Below, one piece after another: positions 21,536 to 29,011 of a DNA stretch of 29,154 nucleotides. Each line of letters opens with the position of its first letter. The first letter of the stretch is position 1. Both the position numbers and the translations under genes were made by a program. The DNA is from a virus: positions 1-29,154 of IMG/VR virus record IMGVR_UViG_3300021185_003291; one strand, written 5' to 3'. The notes beneath the pieces are model-generated. The model saw only the letters and a list, made by a program, of their open reading frames with translations. It was not told the DNA's origin and ran no database searches.

Positions 21536-21544
21536 ATATAAATA
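21531..21544 (+). promoter_or_regulatory. Tandem late promoter octamers
   Basis: CATAAATA (21531-21538) and TATAAATA (21537-21544) overlap by two bases just downstream of the stop at 21535. Starts near 21545-21550 leave a leader of about 30 bases before the ATG at 21577. Confidence 0.7.
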
Positions 21545-21576
21545 TACATTAATTGGAAAGTTGGGAATCCTATATA

Positions 21577-22320
21577 ATGAAATTAAAGCCGTGGTTTTAT
21601 GCTGTTGACGAATTGTATCAGCAGGACAAAGAAAAGTTTATTAAGTTGGTTGAGTTAAAGGCAGACATTATTACTAATGTAATGGAAGTCGAGTCTGGAT
21701 CGTACATGAGTTGTTGTGTTATGGGATTTAATCCTATACTATGGAAACTGTGTAAAGATTATCCAAACTTTCAATACAACATGGTATGTTATGATGATCA
21801 AGAAGTAGAGTTTGCAAAACAACACGAAGACTTGCAACATATTAATTGTTATACGGCAGGCGAAATTAAACCTGAAGGGCAATTTGATATTGTACTTGCC
21901 TTAGACAGTTACTTTACACGTTTTGCTACAGAACAACAACAAAAAGATGCGATTGCACTAGCACACGGATTAACAAATACTGTGTTAGTAACAACTGTTA
22001 AAGATTTTAAAAACATCAAGAGTATTGATCGTTTAATCGATCCACCTATGGTTATTAATAGTAAAACTGATAGCCATGTATTTGTATGTCATAGAGAATG
22101 GAATACACAAGATAAACAACGTTTTACAGAAATTATGTATCAATTAAGTAATGGCGATATGAAGTCATTTACAAAAGAAGAAAAAAGAACACTATACTTT
22201 AAGCAACTTGCAAAGTATATACATGACTTAGGTTGTTCAAGTTTTAAAATTAGTCAAACACAATTTTACAAAAACTTGTTTAGCAGAAGTTATGAATACA
22301 TAGCAGTAGCAAAGAAATAA
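21577..22320 (+). CDS. Hypothetical protein, possibly methyltransferase-like, 247 aa
   Basis: MKLKPWFYAVDELYQQDKEKF opens the protein. The middle, YNMVCYDDQEVEFAKQHEDLQHINCY then FDIVLALDSYF, recalls motifs II-IV of class I SAM-dependent methyltransferases (acidic strand end, then an F-D-hydrophobic strand), but the glycine-rich motif I is degraded. The ATG at 21577 is chosen over the in-frame TTG at 21553 because it lies a normal distance from the late promoters. No named family; a degenerate or atypical methyltransferase is a weak guess. Confidence 0.7.
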   Translation: MKLKPWFYAVDELYQQDKEKFIKLVELKADIITNVMEVESGSYMSCCVMGFNPILWKLCKDYPNFQYNMVCYDDQEVEFAKQHEDLQHINCYTAGEIKPEGQFDIVLALDSYFTRFATEQQQKDAIALAHGLTNTVLVTTVKDFKNIKSIDRLIDPPMVINSKTDSHVFVCHREWNTQDKQRFTEIMYQLSNGDMKSFTKEEKRTLYFKQLAKYIHDLGCSSFKISQTQFYKNLFSRSYEYIAVAKK

Positions 22321-22340
22321 TATAAATCAACGAGGCGTAT

Positions 22341-23330
22341 ATGTCAGCAGAGTTATTCACGGCTCTCAGTAAGTTTGTTACTGAAACAGTCGAAGCACAA
22401 GTCAATAAAGAACTAGCAAAATTTAACGTACAACAAACTGTACAACAACAAGCCCAAGCAACAGTTACAGACTTACTTACTAAACTTGATATACCTGATA
22501 AAGGTATTAAAAACTCAAGTATTGATTGGGACGGTTTTAGTTTCAGTACTGATATGGTTAAAGGTAATTTTACTAACATAACAAGTACTGGATTTACTGA
22601 CAATGCAGAAAACATTGAGTTAACTATTGATGAAAGAGGCGTTGTAGTACATAATAATTTAACAACAAATCATGTTGGTGCAATAAACGTTGAAGTTGAA
22701 CACCTAACAGTTACAGATAATGCTGAATTTAATAATGCAACATTTAAAGGTGATGTTAACATTATTGGAAAATTAACTGCTGATAGTTTAGGCAGTTTAC
22801 AAGAACAATTAAATGATAAACAATCTTACACCATTAACGGAAAAACAGTACTAAGTGAAAATACACTTGGACCTAGTATAATTGAAAGTAATCTTAGACG
22901 TATTGGTAATTTAAAAGAGTTACAAGTTGAAGGTGAAGTATTATTAGGCGATAGTCTTTATGTAAGTCCAACAGGTAGAGTAGGTATTAACACAGATGAA
23001 CCTACACATGCACTAACACTTTGGGATCAAGAAGTATGTTTAACAGTTGGTAAACTACAAAAAGATACCGCAGTAATTGGTACTGAACGTAATCAAGATA
23101 TAGTATTAAAAAGCGGAACAAATAACAATGCTACATTAAAAGCGGATGGTACTACTGTAATTGAGAAACCAGTATTAAATGGTAAAACATTTACAACTTC
23201 TGCTATGTCACCAGGATATGCAGGACAATTAGGAGACATCTGCTGGAACTCCAACCCACAACAAGGACAACCTATTGGTTGGGTTTGTATTGGCGGAGCT
23301 CAATGGTGTAACTTTGGCATAATTACATGA
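22341..23330 (+). CDS. Fibre-like structural protein, 329 aa
   Basis: The N-terminus is helical (residues 1-45), followed by repetitive beta segments with many Asn, Asp and Thr (residues 60-215), as in phage tail-fibre shafts. VGINTDEPTHALTL at about 216-229 is the signature that precedes the tip or chaperone region in many marine phage fibres. The C-terminus (TSAMSPGYAGQLGDICWNSNPQQG and ending WCNFGIIT) forms a small Cys/Trp-rich head, possibly the receptor-binding or trimer-forming tip. GAGG lies before the ATG; a near-late octamer TATAAATC is at 22320. The next gene overlaps by 4 bases. Confidence 0.78.
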   Translation: MSAELFTALSKFVTETVEAQVNKELAKFNVQQTVQQQAQATVTDLLTKLDIPDKGIKNSSIDWDGFSFSTDMVKGNFTNITSTGFTDNAENIELTIDERGVVVHNNLTTNHVGAINVEVEHLTVTDNAEFNNATFKGDVNIIGKLTADSLGSLQEQLNDKQSYTINGKTVLSENTLGPSIIESNLRRIGNLKELQVEGEVLLGDSLYVSPTGRVGINTDEPTHALTLWDQEVCLTVGKLQKDTAVIGTERNQDIVLKSGTNNNATLKADGTTVIEKPVLNGKTFTTSAMSPGYAGQLGDICWNSNPQQGQPIGWVCIGGAQWCNFGIIT

Positions 23331-23917
23331 AAAACATTGGTTTTGTAATCGGCAATGGTATATCTAGACAAGACTTTGATTTAAGACAGTTAAGTCATGC
23401 TGGCACTACATATGGTATGAACGCTATATATAGAGACTTTTTTCCAGACAATATAGTAAGTATAAAACGTACACATTTAACTGAACTGTTAAACTGGAAC
23501 CTTGAAGGACGTTTATATCTGCACACTAATAATGCTTTAGTATCATTAACAAAAAATCCTAAACTTGAACTAGTGCCAAATATACCAATAATTCCAACAC
23601 ATACAAACGAAATGCAAAATATGTGGAAAACAGGATCTTACACAGTATTATTAGCGGCTGAACGTCATGATATTGTTATATGCTTTGGAATGGATTTTGG
23701 TGGTGAAAATATATACCAAGATAGCGATAATTATTGGCATGAAAACAAGATAGATTATGCTCCACACTTACAACAAGTGTTAAAAATAGTCCAACACTAC
23801 AATGATACACAGTTTATTTTTATACAAGATACTGATACAAATTCAACAGCATTAAACACTGAACCTAATGTTTCTTATGATACTTACGATAATACTACAA
23901 ATATGCTCTTGACATAA
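23327..23917 (+). CDS. Hypothetical protein with GNGIS start motif, 196 aa
   Basis: MKNIGFVIGNGISRQDFDLRQL followed by TTYGMNAIYRDFFPDNI is a pattern I associate with a group of phage proteins resembling DUF115 or GT42-like sialyltransferases, where G-N-G-x-S opens a nucleotide-sugar site. The second half (HDIVICFGMDFGGENIY) has the strand and Asp expected of such a fold. The ATG overlaps the stop of the fibre gene (ATGA), so it may act on the fibre or the host surface. The assignment is weak. Confidence 0.7.
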   Translation: MKNIGFVIGNGISRQDFDLRQLSHAGTTYGMNAIYRDFFPDNIVSIKRTHLTELLNWNLEGRLYLHTNNALVSLTKNPKLELVPNIPIIPTHTNEMQNMWKTGSYTVLLAAERHDIVICFGMDFGGENIYQDSDNYWHENKIDYAPHLQQVLKIVQHYNDTQFIFIQDTDTNSTALNTEPNVSYDTYDNTTNMLLT

Positions 23918-23937
23918 CTTAATATATGTGCTACATT
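23909..23937 (+). promoter_or_regulatory. Sigma70-type promoter of the UvdE gene
   Basis: TTGACA at 23909-23914, a 17-base spacer and TACATT at 23932-23937, with TGC before the -10 box. It overlaps the end of the previous gene. Predicted start near 23944. Confidence 0.8.
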
Positions 23938-23968
23938 AATAACAATTACAGTTATACAAAGGTTACAA

Positions 23969-25018
23969 ATGTTCAAGCAAGATGTAAAAAGAGTTGGCTT
24001 TGCATGTAAGTATATGCATCCTGATCAAACACAAAAGCCTAAAATACTAAAAGAAATACAATACAAGTATACAGAAGCAATGACTACTGTGGCTTGGCTT
24101 AAACGTCAAACTACTGAAGTTGCTGAGCAAAAGATGTGGGATATTATGGAACATAATATCATTAGTATGTACAACTTGATTGAATGGGTAGGTAACCAGC
24201 CAGAACATCTACGTATGGTACGTTTAGGTAGTAATCAGTTGCCTATGTACACACAACCTGACTTTAGATACTTTTGGCAAAAGCCAGATGTGAGAGAAGT
24301 ATGTGCAAAAGGCTATGCACGAGCAGGTGAAATTGCTAGAAAGTTAGATGTACGAGTAAGTATGCACCCTGGACAATTTTGTGTCCTTGCAAGTGACAAT
24401 CCAGACATAGTAGAACGTAGTATAGAGGAGTTTGAATATCATGCTGACATTATCCGATGGATGGGCTTCGGCCGCAAATTCCAGGACTTTAAGTGCAACG
24501 TCCATATCTCCGGTCGTCAGGGTCCAGCCGGTGTCAGAGCTGTCTTGCCAAGATTATCTCCGGAGGCGAGAAATACTATCACAATTGAAAATGACGAAAA
24601 CAAATGGGGTATTGAGGCGTCGCTCGAACTTGCCAAAGACGTACCACTTGTGCTTGACATACACCATCACTGGGTCAATTCAGGAGAGTATATTGAACCC
24701 ACCGACGATAGATGTTCTCGCATAATTGATTCGTGGCGTGGAGTACGTCCAGCAATGCACTACAGTCAGTGCAGAATTGATTACTTAGTTGATCATCCTA
24801 CTAACGTAAAGCCTGATATGGAAACACTACTTGAAACTGGTTACAAGAAACAAAAACTTCGTGCCCATAGTGACTACATGTGGAATGATGCATGTAATGA
24901 TTGGGCTATACAGTTCAATGATAAGTTTGATATTATGGTAGAAGCAAAGTGCAAGAATCTTGCAAGTAAGCAACTAGCAGAGACAAAAAAAGCGACTCTA
25001 GTAAATAGAGCCGCTTAA
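23969..25018 (+). CDS. uvsE: UV damage endonuclease UvdE/UvsE
   Basis: A 349-residue metal-dependent endonuclease that cuts 5' of pyrimidine dimers and other UV lesions to start excision repair. The TIM-barrel motifs are present: RVGFAC at 8-13, SMHPGQF at 131-137, IENDE at 206-210 and LDIHHH at 229-234, with metal-binding His, Glu and Asp. Length is normal for the family. AAGG precedes the ATG at about 8 bases. The part from about residue 158 to 252 is visibly richer in G and C, and a +1-frame reading frame runs through it. The last coding bases form the stem of a terminator that reads on the - strand. Confidence 0.93.
   Translation: MFKQDVKRVGFACKYMHPDQTQKPKILKEIQYKYTEAMTTVAWLKRQTTEVAEQKMWDIMEHNIISMYNLIEWVGNQPEHLRMVRLGSNQLPMYTQPDFRYFWQKPDVREVCAKGYARAGEIARKLDVRVSMHPGQFCVLASDNPDIVERSIEEFEYHADIIRWMGFGRKFQDFKCNVHISGRQGPAGVRAVLPRLSPEARNTITIENDENKWGIEASLELAKDVPLVLDIHHHWVNSGEYIEPTDDRCSRIIDSWRGVRPAMHYSQCRIDYLVDHPTNVKPDMETLLETGYKKQKLRAHSDYMWNDACNDWAIQFNDKFDIMVEAKCKNLASKQLAETKKATLVNRAA
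24985..25015 (-). terminator. Terminator of the - strand gene, inside the uvsE 3' end
   Basis: AGCG-A-CTCTA (24991-25000) pairs with TAGAG-C-CGCT (25006-25015), with one A-C mismatch. On the - strand the hairpin is followed by at least six T (complement of 24985-24990). It ends the gene at 25037-25345, while its bases also encode the last residues of UvsE. Confidence 0.75.
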
Positions 25019-25029
25019 ATTAATTGCAG

Positions 25030-25046
25030 TTACGTTTTAAACGTAA
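25030..25046. repeat. Palindrome at the end of the - strand gene
   Basis: TTACGTTT and AAACGTAA flank a single T, a perfect inverted repeat over the stop codon of the - strand gene. It may help to stabilise or terminate transcripts from either side. Confidence 0.5.
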
Positions 25047-25345
25047 TCAGGCTGGATTAAAGTTACTGAAAAACCAGCAGTCTCTAATGCAGTCTTTGTT
25101 GCTTCTGCGTCATCTTTACGAGCAGACAAACTTGCCCAACCCGCGTCTGACCACTCACGTGTGTATACTAATGTATCACTATCCGCTAATGTGATTGAGA
25201 AACTAGTTAAGTCTCCGCCGTCTTTTGCACTTGTGTACCATGCTTTATTCTCAGCACTAATTGCCGCTTCTACGGCAGTGTTTGCCTGAGTTGCAGTCGT
25301 CCAACCAGCACCGCTTTTAGAGATTGTTATTGTTTGATTTGCCAT
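25037..25345 (-). CDS. Small - strand protein, 102 aa
   Basis: MANQTITISKSGAGWTTATQANTAVEAA opens a Ser/Thr/Ala-rich protein with alternating strand-like segments (SFSITLADSDTLVYTREW) and a C-terminal helix and strand. AAGGAG lies 6 bases before the ATG at 25345; a longer reading frame upstream lacks this site. It is one of three - strand genes and sits between two + strand operons, with its own terminator. No family recognised; the composition resembles small virion or decoration proteins. Confidence 0.72.
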   Translation of the reverse strand: MANQTITISKSGAGWTTATQANTAVEAAISAENKAWYTSAKDGGDLTSFSITLADSDTLVYTREWSDAGWASLSARKDDAEATKTALETAGFSVTLIQPDYV

Positions 25346-25424
25346 TAAATTCTCCTTAGGAAATCGATTTTTATTTTGCAAAATGTAGGAATAGCTCTTA
25401 CCTACTACATATTTATCTTTCCAG

Positions 25425-25453
25425 TTGACAAATATATTAAATAATGCTATATT
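25425..25453 (+). promoter_or_regulatory. Sigma70-type promoter with extended -10
   Basis: TTGACA at 25425-25430, a 17-base spacer and TATATT at 25448-25453, with TGC before the -10 box. Predicted start near 25460. With the promoter at 6178 it is the closest match to the genome's shared promoter form. Confidence 0.85.
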
Positions 25454-25482
25454 AAGTATATAAACAATTAGAGGATTACCTT

Positions 25483-25668
25483 ATGGATATAATTACAAAC
25501 AATGCTCCTTATGTTGCAGTAGTACTTGCATCAATCGTTGGTTTTTGCGGATACTTACTTGGACATCAATCTGGTGCCAGTAAAGCCGGACTTTTAATGT
25601 TAGATATGCTAGAGCAAGAAGGTGCTATATCTTTTGATAAAGATGGTAATCTAGTCACAAAGGGCTAA
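25483..25668 (+). CDS. Small membrane protein, 61 aa
   Basis: One hydrophobic helix (about residues 8-29, APYVAVVLASIVGFCGYLLG) with a short exported-side N-terminus and an acidic soluble tail (LDMLEQEGAISFDKDGNLVTKG). GAGGA lies before the ATG. It is the first gene after a strong promoter and directly precedes the methyltransferase. No family recognised. Confidence 0.75.
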   Translation: MDIITNNAPYVAVVLASIVGFCGYLLGHQSGASKAGLLMLDMLEQEGAISFDKDGNLVTKG

Positions 25669-26796
25669 ATGAATATACAAACATTACACGATGCTTGGGA
25701 TATAAAGCCTGAATATGTATTTGCAGATGAATTTACAGGTTACGAAGACCTGTATCCTCAATTTGACAAGTACACTAAGGAGGTTTACGATGCCGACCCA
25801 CAAGGCACTATTGACAACGTTTTTACTCTTTACCGCAATAGGGCTATCGTACCTATCATATACTACACGGAAAGAGGCTTACTCGAAGCGGTCCACGGAT
25901 TTCGTTCTACCGGATACAACGGAGTCAAGGGAGATGTTCTCGGTCTTGGGAATAACCAAGGGCAAAGAATAAATAGATTTGTATTTCCAAATATGATGAC
26001 TGCTGAGCCAAAAGGCAGAGGTAGTAATAGTTTAAAAGATAGATTCTTTGATGATAAAAAACTAAAGCGAGCAATAAGGATTTGTTTTGAATTTAGACAA
26101 GGTGATAAGTTAGTATATCCTAACTTACTTAGAACTGCACTAGAGTTAGTTACAGGAGAAAACATACAAAACTTTAAGGCACAAAATGCAAGAGCTATTG
26201 CTGAGCATTTATGTCCTGTTATGTTTGGTAATGTATATGATTATAGTGCTGGTTATGGTGGTAGATTATTAGGAATAACAAGCAGTAATATGAGATTTAA
26301 TTATACTTGTGTCGATCCTAATACAGATACCGTTAAGTATTTAAATTATTTAAATACAGTTATACAAGAAGCAATTGGTACCAAAGGCACTATAATACAG
26401 AGTGTAAGCGAACAGTACCAACCAGAAGGAATGGACTTAGCATTTAGTTCACCTCCTTATTTTAACTTGGAGAAGTACAGTGACGAAGAAACACAATGTA
26501 TGGTTCAGTATAAAACACTGGACGAATGGTTTGAAGGCTATGTTGCACCGACTATGGGTAATATTTACAGGGGCCTTGAAGATGACGGAATCTTTGCCAC
26601 AAACATTGCAGACTATAAGACTTACGGGCAAAAAGAACCCGTCGAAGTATGCGACAGGTGGATACAGACGGCAGAAAAACAAGGTTTCAAATTTGATGGA
26701 ATAATTAAAATGATGCTTAACACTAGACCCGGTGTTGGCAATAATAGACTAGAGCAACATTCAAAATGGGAGGGAGTATATGTCTTTACAAAGTAA
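25669..26796 (+). CDS. DNA methyltransferase (N4/N6 amino type)
   Basis: A 375-residue protein with the amino-methyltransferase motifs: SSPPYF at 260-265 as catalytic motif IV (S/D-P-P-Y) and DYSAGYGGRLLG from residue 191 as SAM motif I, in the order I then IV. It would methylate adenine N6 or cytosine N4 in DNA. The N-terminal 170 residues carry no recognised target domain. No restriction enzyme lies nearby, so it more likely protects phage DNA from host restriction or modifies regulation. The start directly follows the previous stop. Two internal patches (about 25780-25970 and 26530-26700) differ in codon use from the rest; the first coincides with an overprinted reading frame. Confidence 0.87.
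   Translation: MNIQTLHDAWDIKPEYVFADEFTGYEDLYPQFDKYTKEVYDADPQGTIDNVFTLYRNRAIVPIIYYTERGLLEAVHGFRSTGYNGVKGDVLGLGNNQGQRINRFVFPNMMTAEPKGRGSNSLKDRFFDDKKLKRAIRICFEFRQGDKLVYPNLLRTALELVTGENIQNFKAQNARAIAEHLCPVMFGNVYDYSAGYGGRLLGITSSNMRFNYTCVDPNTDTVKYLNYLNTVIQEAIGTKGTIIQSVSEQYQPEGMDLAFSSPPYFNLEKYSDEETQCMVQYKTLDEWFEGYVAPTMGNIYRGLEDDGIFATNIADYKTYGQKEPVEVCDRWIQTAEKQGFKFDGIIKMMLNTRPGVGNNRLEQHSKWEGVYVFTK
25790..25972 (+). CDS. Candidate overprinted membrane peptide, 60 aa
   Basis: Lies wholly inside the methyltransferase gene in the +1 frame. TAAGGAGGT at 25776-25784, the fullest Shine-Dalgarno match in the window, ends 5 bases before its ATG. The product MPTHKALLTTFLLFTAIGLS has a basic start and one hydrophobic helix (about 7-24), followed by a charged tail, as in small phage membrane proteins. 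The patch of C-ending, unusual codons in the host gene begins near this ribosome site and ends near the nested stop codon, as expected if both frames are under selection. Chance remains possible, since GC-richer patches carry fewer stops in other frames. Confidence 0.4.
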   Translation: MPTHKALLTTFLLFTAIGLSYLSYTTRKEAYSKRSTDFVLPDTTESREMFSVLGITKGKE

Positions 26797-26998
26797 AATA
26801 AAAATATCAACACACTATGACGACGAAGATGGACGCAGGCAAGCAGATGTTGTTTTCGTAAATAATGAGTACTATGCAGTAGATATGTACGAAGATGGCG
26901 AGTTGATTGAAACTAGAGTAATGAAAACAGGTGATAACTATCATAGTGCAAGTTATGCCGAGAGCGCCGCAGAAAATTGGGCATTAGGATATATGTAA
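26780..26998 (+). CDS. Small hypothetical protein, 72 aa
   Basis: MSLQSKIKISTHYDDEDGRRQADVVF begins a beta-like protein of mixed charge that ends YAESAAENWALGYM. It overlaps the end of the methyltransferase gene by 17 bases, with GGGAGG upstream as ribosome site, and the next gene overlaps its stop (TAATG). No family recognised. Confidence 0.7.
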   Translation: MSLQSKIKISTHYDDEDGRRQADVVFVNNEYYAVDMYEDGELIETRVMKTGDNYHSASYAESAAENWALGYM

Positions 26999-27447
26999 TG
27001 GAAATTAAACATACAACATTAACACAAGTTGATACAGTAATTGAAACTTATAAAAATACAGAAGGTGTAGACATAAATTATGTTTGTACAACTGACTTGG
27101 TTACTACTGATCATCCAGTAGATGTGTTCTACAGAAAAGAACCTCATCCTCAGTTTGGCAATAACTACTTTGGTTTGTTAATCAAAAACGATGCTATTGA
27201 AATTGTTAATGCAGACATGGTTACTAATTTACATTTTGGTATGGTAGAAAATGATGATGGATTACTTGAATACAGTAGAAGTGCCAATGACGCAAAAGCA
27301 TTTAAAAATGGAAATACTATTTCAGGTGGTCGTGTAAGAATTAAAAGTAATGCACCTTGTGACATTTTTAAAATAGTTGATGGCAACTTACAACTAGAAG
27401 CAAAGTTTGACGAGTACAACACAGTTGATGGTACTGAAGAACAGTAA
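26998..27447 (+). CDS. Hypothetical protein, 149 aa
   Basis: Begins MEIKHTTLTQVDTVIETYKN. A strand-rich soluble protein with segments such as DVFYRKEPHPQFGNNYFGLLI and GGRVRIKSNAPCDIFKIVDG. The ATG overlaps the previous stop, and the end overlaps the start of radical SAM copy 2. Its steady place between a methyltransferase operon and a radical SAM gene gives no clear function. Confidence 0.7.
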   Translation: MEIKHTTLTQVDTVIETYKNTEGVDINYVCTTDLVTTDHPVDVFYRKEPHPQFGNNYFGLLIKNDAIEIVNADMVTNLHFGMVENDDGLLEYSRSANDAKAFKNGNTISGGRVRIKSNAPCDIFKIVDGNLQLEAKFDEYNTVDGTEEQ

Positions 27448-28484
27448 TGTCAACTTGCACCTATGCTAATAAAGGTTTATGTATATTACCACATGGTGAT
27501 ACAAGTCCTTGTTGTGCAATAAACGGTGAAAACTTAAAACCATTTACAAGTTTTGAACAATTTTATAAAGACCCTGCATTTACTGAAGTAAGGCAGTTTA
27601 ACAACAATAAAAACATATTAGATAGTGTATGGTGTGATACTTGCAAGTATAGTGAACAAAGCAATCACATAAGTCTTCGTAAACGTAGTTTTAACAATCC
27701 TATACAAGATCAAACAGATGAAGTAAAGTTAAGATTACTTGATATTAGTTTTGGTAATACTTGTAATTTAGATTGTGTTATGTGTTGTAGTGCTTATAGT
27801 AGTAAATGGGCAAGTACACATGGAAAAATTAAAGAAGTTAGTGAAATAACAGGAAATGATACAACTCCAAAATCCAACACACTAAGTTACGAACATATTG
27901 ATGCATTACTTGAAGCATCAGGTGACTTAGAACGTGTAATTATTAAAGGCGGTGAACCTTTATACGATAAAAAGTCATTATACTTTCTTGAAAGATTTAA
28001 AAAATATAATAGTACTGCAAACGTTAATATGGTTACTAACTTAACAATGTTAAATGAGCAAAAGTTAGACATGTTAAAAACATACAACAAGATGAATATT
28101 ATTACAAGTTGTGATGGCATTGGAAAAGTGTATGAATGGATACGTGGATACAGTTGGGACAAACTAGAACAAAACATTGACAAGTGTATTGATAACGGTT
28201 TAAGAATTAGTGTACAATTTACTATTACTGCATATAACATTGCACAATTAGAAACAATGTATCAACATTATAAAAACAAAGGCATTAGTGTAAATTTTAT
28301 ATTTGCAAATGAATCGTGGCTACACTATTCAAATGTTGGCAACACAAAGTTACGAAGGGTAATTGAAGAATTAACTGCACCTGTTACTATTGAAATGCAA
28401 GACCCGTGGAATGCAAAAAGTTTTGCTAATTACACATCTATTATGAATAAACAACGTGGATTTAATTGGGCAGATATATGTTAA
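27447..28484 (+). CDS. Radical SAM protein with N-terminal cysteine cluster (copy 2)
   Basis: A 345-residue radical SAM enzyme related in layout to the protein at 20082. CNLDCVMC gives Cys106, Cys110 and Cys113; VIIKGGEPLYD is the GGE motif. N-terminal Cys4, Cys12, Cys22-Cys23 and Cys63/Cys66 mirror the C..CC..C-x2-C arrangement of copy 1. Two such enzymes about 6 kb apart on one phage segment suggest duplication followed by change of substrate. The start overlaps the previous stop (TAATG); the next gene overlaps its end by 7 bases. The substrate is unknown. Confidence 0.87.
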   Translation: MSTCTYANKGLCILPHGDTSPCCAINGENLKPFTSFEQFYKDPAFTEVRQFNNNKNILDSVWCDTCKYSEQSNHISLRKRSFNNPIQDQTDEVKLRLLDISFGNTCNLDCVMCCSAYSSKWASTHGKIKEVSEITGNDTTPKSNTLSYEHIDALLEASGDLERVIIKGGEPLYDKKSLYFLERFKKYNSTANVNMVTNLTMLNEQKLDMLKTYNKMNIITSCDGIGKVYEWIRGYSWDKLEQNIDKCIDNGLRISVQFTITAYNIAQLETMYQHYKNKGISVNFIFANESWLHYSNVGNTKLRRVIEELTAPVTIEMQDPWNAKSFANYTSIMNKQRGFNWADIC

Positions 28485-28876
28485 TAGGTTTTAGTTTAAG
28501 TCGTTGTGTACGAGATATAGCAGACGGTAAAGTTATTACTGATGATGTATTATGCATTATAACAAGAACACATCTTAACTTTGAGAACAGTAAAAGTTTT
28601 GATAAGATATGGCAAGTACATTCGCAACCAACATTAATTAATTTACTAACACCATTATGGCACGATTTAGATAGAGATACAATTTACAACATAATAGATG
28701 AGCTTTGGTTTGATGGAAAAATACATCAACCAGCACAGTGGGTTGGAAGTACTCAAATGAAGAAACCAGCACCTTTTACTTGGATGGAATGTATAATACC
28801 TCCAGGTGAAGATAACCCGGCAGCTCATCAAGCATTTAAGGACTATAAACTAATCTCAGATTTAACAAATAGATAA
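28478..28876 (+). CDS. Hypothetical protein after radical SAM copy 2, 132 aa
   Basis: MLIGFSLSRCVRDIADGKVITDDVLCIITRT opens the protein; the middle has tryptophan and aspartate-rich helices (WHDLDRDTIYNIIDELWFDG) and the end is PAPFTWMECIIPPGEDN. The ATG at 28478 overlaps the end of the radical SAM gene, suggesting coupled translation. An in-frame TTG 12 bases earlier is less likely. No family known to me. Confidence 0.72.
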   Translation: MLIGFSLSRCVRDIADGKVITDDVLCIITRTHLNFENSKSFDKIWQVHSQPTLINLLTPLWHDLDRDTIYNIIDELWFDGKIHQPAQWVGSTQMKKPAPFTWMECIIPPGEDNPAAHQAFKDYKLISDLTNR

Positions 28877-28879
28877 ATA
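28872..28879 (+). promoter_or_regulatory. Late promoter GATAAATA
   Basis: A late octamer overlapping the end of the previous gene. The start expected near 28885 lies at the base of the long stem of the structured leader. Confidence 0.7.
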
Positions 28880-28882
28880 ACA

Positions 28883-28990
28883 TGTCGGAGGGCACACCGT
28901 GCTCTATCCTGTAGTAATTTCGATTACTATTACTTTTGGTCGGGTCGTATAGATTTACCTATTTAACAGCAGAACACAATTCCTCCGACA
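28883..28990 (+). ncRNA. Structured leader of the dCMP deaminase gene
   Basis: TGTCGGAGG (28883-28891) pairs perfectly with CCTCCGACA (28982-28990), closing a domain of about 108 bases, with a further G-U pair possible. Inside are GCAC/GTGC (28892-28895 with 28899-28902), an 8-bp stem capped by UUCG (28911-28918 with 28923-28930) and ATAG/CTAT (28949-28952 with 28959-28962). The layout of a long closing stem with internal hairpins resembles a riboswitch aptamer, or a stable 5' leader. The ribosome site AAGG follows at 29001-29004. I recognise no known riboswitch class. Confidence 0.6.
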
Positions 28991-29011
28991 ACTTTCCAAC
29001 AAGGCTTATAA

